Source: Membranipora membranacea (Eukaryota > Bryozoa > Gymnolaemata > Cheilostomatida > Membraniporidae). From it: DNA of 64,000 nucleotides. Both the position numbers and the translations under genes were made by a program. This document shows positions 50,001 to 62,400 of this stretch, piece after piece (position 1 is the first letter of the stretch; the number at the start of each line of letters is the position of its first letter). The notes under the pieces were generated by a model. The model searched no databases and had not been told where the DNA came from. It was given only the letters and a program-made list of their open reading frames with translations. The stretch spans positions 12,944,062 to 13,008,061 of the forward strand of contig OU612074.1 of NCBI GenBank assembly GCA_914767715.1. The letters are read 5' to 3'.

Positions 50001-50478
50001 CAAGGTTGTTGTCTTTGCCTGTGTAAGGATTTGTTCTTCTCACACTGGTTTTACGACAGGCCTACGCTCACAACATGATTTACCTCTGACTAGTTATAAT
50101 AAAGTCAAGTCACGAGAAGGGGAAGAGAACAAGAGTTAAAATTCCATCTGGGCAGCCCATGTCTTCACTATTCACGCTCATCCTGCAATAACTCCTCTCA
50201 TAAACATTTCAGCCTCACTGTAGTAACCTATGGGAATCAGGTCTGATTGTCATAACCATAGCAATACATATAGTGTATTGTTTTTTCATCATGATCATAC
50301 TTTTCACCCTACCACAGCATCGTTTTTTATAGATAGGAATACATCATTTTTTCCTCGACCTTTACAGGGTTAAATACATCAGGTTATCTGACGATGCTAG
50401 CCCACATTGATCGGCAAAGTCTGAGGATCCAGACTACCCGCGTGTACGTGATGTTTACCTATCTCATATTCTATTATA
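38040..50478. other. About 12 kb without a supported gene
   Basis: Only short, domain-less ORFs on both strands. The left end should hold the transporter promoter. I see a diverged direct repeat (39095-39193 and 39312-39420) and a small tandem duplication (AGGTCAGGGCTCT, about 45187-45212). The minus-strand open stretch at 40293-40583 has no recognisable domain. Parts of 48-50 kb look like degenerate former coding sequence, but I cannot name an element. Confidence 0.5.
39095..39420 (+). repeat. Diverged direct repeat, unit about 100 bases
   Basis: The unit TTACAAAACAAATTTTTC, then CTGAGAA, GT.AAAGTGAAAG and a closing ATTTTCAAAACA, occurs at about 39095-39193 and again at 39312-39420. A shorter motif, TTGCTTGATTCAACTA, occurs at about 39079 and 39193. 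Confidence 0.7.
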
Positions 50479-53400
50479 GTTCTCTCGATAGTAATACAGA
50501 CCTGTACGGCCTTTGGACCGAGGAAGGAGGAGCTAGAGACTTTATATACAGCAGCATGTCTCACAGATTCTCAGATTGTAGTGCAGTGTGGGTCTAACCA
50601 GAAGATAAAAATACTCAGCGTAGCCTACTCATATGAAGAAAACTGCAACACAGCTACCGAAGACAATGAATGTAAACAAACAAGGTATGTTGTCTCTGTC
50701 TCCCTATTTGCTAGCCTTTAATTTATCTAAAAAGCTTAAAGGCTACACTGAGATAACCTGGCTGCAACCAATGTGCCGACCCCTCTGAATCCAACTCCGT
50801 TCCGCATATCAAACAAGATGGGGCATTGGGCCGCCATTCTTTCCTACCCTAATGAGCTTGTTGGTCTTCATTGATGTTCAGATGTTGCACGAGACCCTAT
50901 GTCTGGCTCACGACACCAGCATTTTCTGTCACTGCACATCCTCGTGTTATGTTTACAGCTATGCGGGCTTGAACCACATGAATGATCTCAATTCGCACGT
51001 CTTGTTAATGTGACACCTTCCTGTTTTTTCTATCAGTTTCACATAATAAAAGTATGGTGAAAGTATACATGAAATAATCGAATCAAAAGTGCACAAAGGT
51101 GCTTGCTCAATAATTAAATGATGCTACTTTGACGACAGCAGTCAGTTGATATATGGCCATAATATGGTGTGATCAACTTCAAAGGTTTTAACAAGAAGTG
51201 TTCAGTAAACAGCATGAAGTTTGGTAAAATATGTAAAACCAAATTCAATAGTAGGCCTATGACTGTCACGTATCTCTCTGTATTTCTACAGTACTTCTTT
51301 GTCACGGAGCGCTCAGACAGAATGCGACGGGAAGAATTACTGTCCGTTCCCCATCACCAAGATCAGCACTCTAAACAATCAGGCCTCCCTCACTCTGGAG
51401 AATAGAGAAAATATACAGGTATGCTGTTCGTTTGGTAGCATCGCTCATACTATCCGCATGAAAAAGCCTTGATAATTGAGATGTTTTGTAACATTTGTTT
51501 CCCTACAGGAGATCATTTTGAGCCCCATTGTTGTGCTAAGTCGAAAAAGAAATATCCTACTATAGAAATATATTTTTCAATGAATCACCAAACATAGAGA
51601 GTGAATGATACAAACTTCTATAATGGGCAACTACTGAGACAATTTTTGGAGATATTGTGTTAATTCATATCTTTTGTTTATTTTTTTAGTATAAATTAAT
51701 GAGATGTTCGTACAACAGAATCTTACAAGACGAAGCTCCGATGAAGAGTATGCTTGTCGCGTATCAATGTCAAGGTAATTGAAAGGTCAAATCAGAGGGT
51801 GTATTGTACGTTAATCTAAGTCTTCTAGTTGAGAAGGACAGTTCTGTCACCCTCCTCTTCTTACATGGCTGAATGATGGAAGAACGGTTCAAGCTGTGGT
51901 TCGACACTCTGTGTTTAACCCTTTTTGAACTAGTGAGTGAGCCTTTCTCGCTGATGAACATATAATCTGCGGATGCAAGGCAAACAATTCATAGACTGCG
52001 TTCGGTGGACAGATTTAATTAGACCCTATACCTAATGTCAGCACTCTAATCTCCTTATCATTCTAAACCCTGTGACCAAACTACTACGGTGAAGACCATA
52101 CTAACCAGCCGTTTAACATTTGCTGGGTAAAGGTTTGACTCATAGCCTCTACTCGAATTCCAAAACCAGCAAGCAGACATCATACTCGCAAGGGGAAGGA
52201 TTGCAGTTGACGACTCAAATCTTATTGTCTGCTAGGCCCTAAGCCGAGGTCACTGGCAACTTCAAGTCTTTATCTCATTGACAAACGTGAGACAACTCCA
52301 ATTTTGAAAAATATTTGTGTACATGGGTTGACATATTACTTTTAAATTTCTGCATGTTGGGTAATAGTTTCTTACCGGCTGTGTATTGTTCATTATTTGG
52401 TCATGGACTATAACTGTTGTCCGGTCTTTTTCCACCTGTAGGCCCTACTTTATTTCAATTCAATGATTGGATGATCCCATTTCATGTGGATTCTTTTGCA
52501 CTGTACCTTGTCTTTTGGCCAAGAGATTCTGAATGGATTTCCCTGGTTTGACCTTCATCTATTGCTAGGCACTAAGGCTAGGAGCATGACTTTGCGCATG
52601 TCGCTTAGCCTTAGGGTTCTATGTCCCCCGTTTCTTTCCACCTTTTCACTTATTTGTGGTTATATTTCAGCCGTTAACCTCAGCTCAAACGAGCAAATGT
52701 TAAAGTATAACTATTATAGCCTTAGATACAAGCGAAATGTGAGAAGAATTGATAATGGTGAGGGTGGTAGGCTTCGCAATGTGTGACAGATGGAATTTTA
52801 TTTAGCTTATGAAGAAAGTTTAGTTAGATTAAGCCTTAGTGCCTCAGCTCATATTGACTGTCGACTCCCTACTTTTATTATTGTCTGTAATTGCTCTTTC
52901 AGCTGCTAAGCCTAACTCAAACCAATACAGCAGTGAAGATCCTCATAACCTCAGATCCCAACGTTCACTTTATGGACGTGATCAGGGCGTTGGGTCATCC
53001 GCCTCTAACGATGAAGATCAAGGTGATTGTCAGTCTTTGGTGGCGATTTGTTTTTATAAACTTGTGTTGCTCACTGCTTTTCGAACCAGTAATATAACAC
53101 CAATCACCCTTCACTAATATACACACATAGCATTGCAGCTCGTAGCAATGCTTTTATCATGCTTTCATATGTTCATTATTTGCTTCAGTTTCTGGTTTAA
53201 TTGTAGGTGTACGTACTCTATCTTTAGTTGCGAAAGCATAATTACTGCATTTAATTTTGCATGTTTATGATCAGTTTCAACTGCCTGCTTATCGTTGATA
53301 TATTACCAAAACAACTAGATACTGACCATAAAGAGTTTCTCTGTGAACTCATAGCATATTAGTATCCCAGCTTGGCGCTGGGCTAGTTGTGTCGTAGAAA

Positions 53401-56400
53401 TTTGTCTAGTAACAATGGTTTCCCGTTGTAATAGTCATTGTTTGGATCAGACAACTGACTACCATCGGTTTTGTAAAAAATACCGGATTTGACCACGGTA
53501 TTTTGATTTTACTTGGTTGACATTGCGCCACGTTCATGAGCTTTGAGTTTCAACACCACTGCATCTTGCATTTATCCCATTTCCCTCTTTACCTACCCTG
53601 CCCCAACCAGCCCATTATTCTAAATTGAACAAAGTCCTTGATTAGACAGCTGATTGAATGTGTAGTGTGGTACAGTATAGGCTAAGGCTAACTAAACTAA
53701 GGCGCCCCTCCCATCCAGTATTTTTTTAAACAAATTTTGAAGTGAATTAAGGGTTTTGATACTCTAGATTTTAATCCAAAGTCAAAATCTGCAACAATTA
53801 CAACACCATTGTCTTGTCTTGTCTTCAATGGGGGATAGCACAACAAGGTTGTATTATCAGAGTCCAGGCACAATAATAATAATATGGTGAAATGTTGGTA
53901 AAAACATTCAAATTAATCGAAGTTTTCTTCTCAACATCAAGGAGGGGACAATCCTCATGCTTACATTTTTATTTCAGAGTTTGAGTTTTGTAACGCATAT
54001 GATAAATCAGTAAGAGATCTGACGATACAGACAGAGAATTATCCGGCTACTTCCATAACAAACCCAACCTGTGGCTGTACATTCACAGTAGATGATGTCG
54101 AGACACACTTTCTCACTGGATATGCTCATTGTAATGTAAGTCAATCATCATGCTCTATCATTTTTGTTTCAGAGTTTGAGGCTTATAATGTGTGTGAAAG
54201 GATTGTACCTGTAGTAAAAGCATTCTCTTTTTAGTCTCATTGGCCGGTGTTTGATCATTGAAAGTTTTAGCTCTTTTGTAATGAAAATAGACAGTAAGAC
54301 TGCATGGTGTAGCCAAATGAACATGAAGGATAATTTACGATTTTGTGTTTTAGGGTACAGTTGTTTTTTTGTTTTAGGGTACAGTTGTTTTTGTGTTTTA
54401 GGGTACAGTTGTTTTTGTGTTTTAGGGTACAGTTGTATTTTGTGTTTTAGGGTACAGTTGTATTTTGTGTTTTAGGGTACAGTTGTATTTTGTGTTTTAG
54501 GGTACAGTTGTTTTTGTCACCGAGGAAACAGACAGAGAAGGTATTACTCAAAAATATGAATATACATGTGAGAACAGCGCAGAAACTGTGGTCTATATCG
54601 GTAAGTACGACGAGGAAACAACTCCAGTAATCACTGAGAGTATCTGACATGACAACTCATAGCCACGAGTCCATCAGTTAGTCATGTTATAATATGACAC
54701 TTGGCTCTGGGTTGTCCAGGGTTAGATGACGGCAGAGTAGTATTGGGGGAGCATTGACACGAAATACCAATGAAGAGTCCGGTACAAGATGCATCGTGTC
54801 TCTCTGTTAAATTGAAATCATCATTGCCATGCATCTTCTTCCGGCATGATGAACTGTGATCCCTAGTAGTTTCACTACCACACTACATTAGAATCTGCTT
54901 TGAATTCTGCTGAGAACAGGCAATGGACAAGTCGTCAGTGAGAAAATTAAGAAAACGCACAAATAGAGCAATGAATACTTACTAGTCATAGTTCCGTGTA
55001 AGCTCTGACTAACCCCTTCACAATCGTAGCACACTAATGTTTTAGTATGCCTGTTTCACTATTTTGCACATCTATTTCCATTTAAGGGTTCTTAAATTAT
55101 AGATAAGCTCCAACCCCTTGAAGGATTTTTGCAATGAAACCTAAACCACCAAAGATTTTGTCCCTCCTTGATATATGTATGTCTATGTGTATGGTCTTTG
55201 ATATAGGGGGCGGACAAAAACCATTTGGTAAGATTCGCTATTTTATTTTCCTTACTTGTATCATGGCATTAATTTCACTTTTATTCAATATCTAAGTTCA
55301 GACACACACACATGGGCAGCATGCAGCATGGGGTAGTATGAGTTATTGTCACTTTTTGATGATCCAGTTGATACGTCTGTTATTATTAAGTCACCGCATA
55401 CTGGATGCTGTCCAGTGCAAAGTGTGTTTGAGCATGAGAACAAAAGTTGATTAACTTATTTATCTGTTTGAATGTTCGAATGCTTCAAAAAACTTGAGCG
55501 GAATATCTTTGAAGTTATGCCCCCTAAAGCTCAAATGTTGACAGGCGAAATGAAAGCTCCTTCACAAAAAGGAAGTTGCTATGGCGCACAACCAGGGCTA
55601 GCTGAAGAGCGATAGTATTCTTTAAATTATTGTTACCAAAACCACGCTATGGCCGAATCCGTGTTGTAATCAGTTGTATTATTACCATCACCACCGCACC
55701 ATTTCTACGCTTCTATACACACCTATAAATATTGACTTTGTCATTACAAAACTAGCTCTCCCAGTTATTTCCTTTGTAACCTAACTTTGTGACCTGCGTA
55801 GGCTTTGTCATCAGTACATGAGTGGGTCCCTACTGAGAGTTTTTTCCCTCAAGTTACCGATGTAGTATGGTTAACCTCTTGTGGTACTTCAAAGTAACCC
55901 ATTTCATTAAAATAAGTCACTCTGTAACATCAAAAATATTAGGGCATGAACGAAAACCGAAATTACAGCATGATGCTGAAAAATGCGAAGCGAGGCTTTA
56001 CTGCATGACAACTACTGAAGAAGTAGTAACATTTGCTGGCTAGATCATGTTCATTTTATGAAGTGAATTTGAAGCAGGAAAGTTTGCGTGCAGCTGCAAT
56101 TACAACCCTAGATGTCAAATAAGCAGCAATGCTTCAATAACAGTGCCACCCCTGACTAATCCGTCACGTTCACAAACAATTTAATGCCAATTTCACCGTA
56201 AAACATTTTATGAAGTAATTCCTGCCAAGCGCAGCGGTTGAGTAAACTTAGATATCGTTGAGTTTTCTGTACTGTTATGTTTGTGAACTGAGTCTGTCTT
56301 ATTCAAAAGTCAAAACCGACTTGACCGGAAGCTCCGTCATTGTTCAGTTCCACTTCTATCAAAGTTCTCATCTAGTTCAGTTGGTCTTTTGGTTCTTCTG

Positions 56401-59400
56401 TTAGTTTGTTCTTTCAGCACTCCTTGTTCATCGCCAATGTTCGGCAAGGGGGTGTTACTTTTCCTGATTTGTAAACACTCCAGCAAAGTTATGATGTGAC
56501 AGATTTTGATTGATTTTAGGTTCCAAAACACCAGTGAAGATTAAATTATCGGTAGACGCGGAGAAATCGTCGGAGGAAAGTGCATATAAGGTCACATGGT
56601 TTAGTAAGTTATTTAAAATAAGCTTGTCGCACAAATCACTCACTGCTTGCAAGTTATCCAATTTAGTTTCCAAAGCTGCACAAATCGGCTGGGAGAAAGT
56701 AGCAAGTGCCATCTCACCATCCCGGTGGCTAAATTGGTTAGCCGCTTCTATTCACTGCCAGGATATTGGTGTAATATGCAATGAGACAGTTTTAGAAATC
56801 TCATTTAGGTGTCAAAATGTGTGTCTACTTTCAAAATATTGATATTATCAAGTGCCATACCAATTTCAGTGCCAATATCTTACATACGTTTTCTATGTTC
56901 ATTTTATGTTTCATTTTTATGTTTTATTTCATGTTACCTTTTTTTTTATTAGATTTCCTACCCACTCTGACTAAGGCAAAAAAACCTACTAAAGTGGAAT
57001 GTGATGCTGGATCTATATGGCTGCCGTATACAAGTATGTAGAGCACCTGACATACTGTGTCAGTCTATTGGCAATATCTGCTAGTGGGACTGTCAGTATT
57101 ATTCTTTGCGGGTCAAAATTTAAACATATAACTTTTAGTCTGGCTTCATTGTGTGACCATTATCAGCGTTAATGCTGTATTTGGTTAATGCACGTATTTC
57201 ATAAGACCGAATGGAGTTTTCTTGACCACCGTGCAAGTGATATGTAGTTATTATATATCCTTGTCTACGTTACGTTACAGCTAAGCTGATACTGATGATA
57301 GTTATCCCGCTGGCATGTGCGTTCCTAATAGCTCTAATTATCCTATACTGTATCATCAAAAAGCGAAGGTGAGTCTCTTTGATTTATTTAGATGATTTTT
57401 GATGTTGTACCATATCACCCTTAAACATATTCGTTGTATCATTTCCATGTGACTTTTTCCTTATGCACCATAAATAGGCGTCTGGTAACTTACCCTCATT
57501 CGAAAATTTGTCCCCAAAAATCAAATGAGTTAATTTGAAAAAATGAACTATGACCCTAATCTCTTACGCCCTAGGTGGTTGTACTTCACTGGCGTCGCCT
57601 TTGGTGTTTCCTCCGCTCTTGAATCATTGTCACAAACTTCTAACCAAGTTTTATTTACTCATGTCCAATAGATTGGAGACTTTATCATCTCTGCTTGTTG
57701 AAGTTCAAGACTTGTTATCTAAGTTGAAAATCCATTTGCAATTTCTTTCAAAATTTGAGTTTATTATTTAATAACTTCCCAATACTTCTTGGTGTTGCAT
57801 GCCGTTGTCTCTCTATCATTTACCTTGCCTTGTCGGATCTCTTTTCGGTTCTTTAGTTGAGTGTCGAGTTTCGTCACGATCCTATCTTTGACTGCTTTTA
57901 ATGTCAACTTGGATCACTTCCATCTTGAAAAAAAGATGTTGATGTTTTCGTTGTTGTGTTCCCTTGAACAATTAGGGAACAACTCAGCTAAAAAAAGAAT
58001 TATAATTTTGCAAGACTGAAAAATGTAAATAAATACTTCTGAGTGAGCTCAATACTATACTGTGTTCATCCACAGCTTGTTATGTAACAACAGACTTATT
58101 ATACCTCTTGTGTGGTTGATGATATTTTTTTTTATAATCCAGTCTATGTTGAGTGAGAGAGTCGGTATTTTTGTGCTTTTGATGTAATATCCTGTTACAG
58201 TATTGATTTCTTTTACTGTTTTGCAAAATAAGGCAATCTGGCCCCCTCTTCAGTATGTATCTTGGTTATCGAATTATTCATTACTTGTTTTTTTCCTGCT
58301 GTCGAACCATCCCTACTGCCTTAAGTTATCAAGTGATATCATTTTTTGCATAATTTTTTTTATCCGATAAACAATCATTGTATTCCTCGCCTTTAAATAA
58401 CTTGAACATCAGGCTATTTTATAAAACCAAAAACACAATGAGGAGAATCGCGACTCGATGACGAGGCATACTGCAAAATGAGTTCCTACTATAATCAAGG
58501 AATTCTCTTCTCCTGACACCAAGGTAGATTGGCTTTTCTCCTAGACGTTGTGACTATGTGTGTGATTCGTTTGGTGTGTTTTGTTTATTCACAGTGTGAT
58601 ATTTAGTTTTTCAATTATCAATCCTTTGTTATATGTGTGTGTTCTGTTTTAAATTCATTAACATTTAAGTTTTTCACCCTTTCCTTTATGTTGTTCCTTT
58701 TTTTTTCTCATTTATTTAGATATTGAATTTAACTCTAGATGTCAATGTTTGATTATGCTTATTTTTAGTTAGGCATAGAATCGAATGCTAACGCATAAAT
58801 GTAGATATATACATCCCCGTCTATTAGGTCAATGCAAGTTGGGACTCTGTCATTTGCTCAGGGAGCAGCAGCCGCAGAATTCCTAGATATTGTCTCTTTC
58901 ATTTTCCGTTAGTAGTACTTAATGACCAATTGGACTGCATGGATGTACTGGCTGGTGAATATTGTTATACGACCAAACTCAGTCTTCATTGTTAAGTTTT
59001 GATATCTCTACTATTATTCGGTCGCTGTTCTGACAGCTAGCGTTGAATCTATCGCTTGTCTACTACGTTCATCCGATATCAGATCTGGTTCAACTTCTTT
59101 GCTTATAATTATATTATTAATAAGGCATGCTGATTTTCATTTGGATAGTTACCCCTGGATTAATCATGATCAACCTTGACATTGTTTGTAGATTTAGATC
59201 TAAACAGTATACAACGTTTAGATATCTATCACCTCCCTTGTGTGATACTTTGATTGAACTACCCTGTTCTAAACGTCGCCGTCTTCGGTAATTTCCTCTC
59301 CACGCCTTCATAGACAATATAGGCTGTGATCCTAGTATCCCATGATTCTATCTTTCGTTCAGCATTCATTAGTATGCTGGTAACAATTGATATTGCATCA

Positions 59401-62400
59401 TGGGACTGCTACGAGTATTGCCTACATTATTCCTAATGCCCCCGGGCGTAAATAGATATGCTTTAGTGAGTACCAAACCTCCCTTCCTATTAGAGAAAGC
59501 CTGTTTAGCCAAGCTGAAAGCCTCTCTGCGGCGATCCTACCACCAGATATCCCTTCTTTTCTTTCAAATCTCACTTCTGTTTTTTTATCATTAATTCTTA
59601 AAATGGCAATTATTTGCACAGCCTGTCCATTGTTTTCCAAAAATCTTTCCGCTGGAGCAAATCTTAATCCTGAAACTGGGCCCAGTTGTAAAATGAACTA
59701 TCAAGTAATAAATAAAGTCTATGATCCAGTTTTAGATATATGCTAAACTACTTTGGAAATCTTGTCAAAGATTGGTTTGTCTTTCCTCAGTCAAGTTCCT
59801 AAAATCCATATAAACTGAGATTGTAACACCAAACAACACCACATTCCCATTTCACTTTCAACAGTTCTCTCACTCCTCAGACAAAAAATCAAGGATACAC
59901 CCAGCCTGTAAATCAAAGCATGAAAGCGCTATCATTTTAAGCTTACATATCACAGTGGACAAGCATGATTTGGCAAACTAGTTTCTGGACATACTTCGCA
60001 GTACCCATATCGTTGTCTTCGCATGATGATTTAGTGATGTTGCTTTGTGAAAACAAATTTACTTTGCTTGACGCCCATTCAAATTACAAGTATTTAGTCT
60101 GCAAACTCAAAAATTATTTCTTTCTCAGTTGATGTAACATAGAATTTTTCATACCCTCATGTGTATATGTTATATTGCTTGACTCAGCTTATGTTTCATA
60201 TCATTTCTGTAGGCGCAGAACAAAAGAGCAAAAGAACAGAAAAGTGAAACAAAAACAGAAACCACACCGTGAGCCTATTCATGAGTTAGATCCTCTCACA
60301 TCATCGGAGGAGGAGACACAGATGATGGTACCCGTCCCTGTCCATACAGCCACACCCAAAATGACCAAGTCAAGATCTCGGGCTTCTTCTATTGGTTCTA
60401 TGCGTAAGAATATAGTGAGAGAAGAGAGAATCGATCCTGAAGGTGACGATGAAGATGATCTGGCCGAGTTTGCTGCTCAGATGCATCGTAAGAACGAGGA
60501 GCGACGCAGGAAAGAGATGGAGAAGAGATATGGTCTCTCTGTGTCCCAAACCCCGCCCCCAATGTACTCATCACACACTATGCAGCCCAACTCAAGGAGG
60601 AGTAGAAGTATTGGCAGTCTCAATCCAGACAGACCTCGGGGGAGCCGCAGGACTAACACTCATGCCTCTGAGTTGGCGATAGTTGGCTCGCCGCTCACCC
60701 ATCAATCTAAGTCAGCGTCTCAATCTCGTACTAGCCTCAGATCTATGAAGCGTCGGGCTCCTCAGCCTCCTGGTCCACCGGCCCACAGGGTACAGGATGA
60801 GGAGGATACACCACGACACTCTCCCAGACAGCTTTACAGCTCCAACACGGCACCTAAACCCCGCTCCAGATCTCGAGGTGGTACCCCTCAGAAAATGTCA
60901 CAGCCTCCACCCCATCCTCCTAATCATTACTATAACCATCACCAGCAGCCGTACCACAGTGACGGATCCTACACACAGCCTCCTTACAGTCGTAGGTCTC
61001 CGCCAACAAGCGTCAGCTCACCTGGGTATTCTGACTCACAAAACTCTGACAATGAAGAAATGGCTATAATGAGGCCGAGCGGACGACCAAACAGTCGCCC
61101 TAATAACAGACCCAAACCTGCTGTAGCCCCAAAACCTAGATATCCAAACACTAGTAACTCTCAGTATAATAGTAATCGTAGATATCCGCCTGCGGTAACG
61201 CCTGATGATCTGAGGGGTATCGCGGATAGCGAGAGTAACAGTGATTACTAATCAAGAGCTATGCAGATCGGCTATATAAAATCAGTAATGTTCTATGTTT
61301 GCTAATTAATATATTAATCCAAATTGGGTCCATATTTTTTGTGAACAGAAGTTGTCCCAACATTATCATAGCCTCAGTTCTCAAGCTGATTTTGTTGCAC
61401 TAAGAACTTTAACAACAGCCCTCAACAAATCAGCTTGAGAACTTGGGCTACATCAGGCCATGGTAGATGAGCCTTCAGTATTATATTTTGGTGTCTCATA
61501 TCAGTGTGGGAAATATCAGTTTTGTATCGTTATTTTGATCTGCTCTTTTGATGATGAATGTGGTTCTTATAATGAAGCTATTTGATTTCATCACTTACAT
61601 AAGTGCCTAAGAATTACTTTTTACCGCCCTTGCCCATTCATCTAATTATTTTTGTTGGATTCAGTTAGTAGCTAGAAAGTTTGTATGATCGACCTACAGT
61701 AAAACTAAGTGTCTTATTTGATTTTGGCTTTAATTAAGAGTTCCATATTCTCGACCAATGCCGAGGCCCCATGGTGGCATGTCGTTTGTACAGTCTCTAT
61801 TAATACAAGATCCAAGGGATTTATAACAATTAATAAACAGACAAGCAAATTTTTCGCTCTTCCATTGCTCACCTATGCACCGTTTCTTTTCTACCCACAA
61901 GGCGTTGCACTAATCATTGTATTTTTTTGTTGATATATCAAACATTTATATTGATTATTAAAACTAACTATTTTTTACATATTTTGGTCATTAGTATGTA
62001 TCTTTACATAGTGTTTTGTGCCAGGTGTAATTACTTGCCAGATTTTTAAGCTTTTTTTTTGTTTTCTGACTTTTCATCATTCACGTTACACACATATCTA
62101 TATGTTGCTCTATGAGCACGAACAAATAATGTGTAAAATCATGATTTTGCGATTTCAATTCTACTATATAATATTATTATAATTACTATATTTTTTGGTG
62201 TTGGGTAATTGCCATACCACTCTATACAAACTTACTATTTTTTCTTTGTCTGTAAATAACTATCATGTTATGTACATCGTGAATAAATAATCATACATAT
62301 ATCTAATTTTCCCGTGTGTGTACCATACTTCCCTATAGAATATGTCAATTATTTACAACAATAGTTTTTAACATTAGAGTTCTTCAATCTGAGGATAATT

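Noticed and set aside
54251-54475. Repetitive Cys/Val/Leu/Gly/Tyr peptide frame
   Set aside because: It is a read-through of the splice-acceptor array in the wrong frame and has no start or domain.
54342-54500. Telomere-like TTAGGG in each repeat copy
   Set aside because: TTAGGG arises because TTTTAG meets the exon start GGTACAG; units are 24-25 bases, not telomeric.
56604-56842. Open frame continuing past exon 56520-56603
   Set aside because: A consensus donor (GTAAGT) ends the exon and the next exon is in phase; the extension overlaps a SINE-like fragment.
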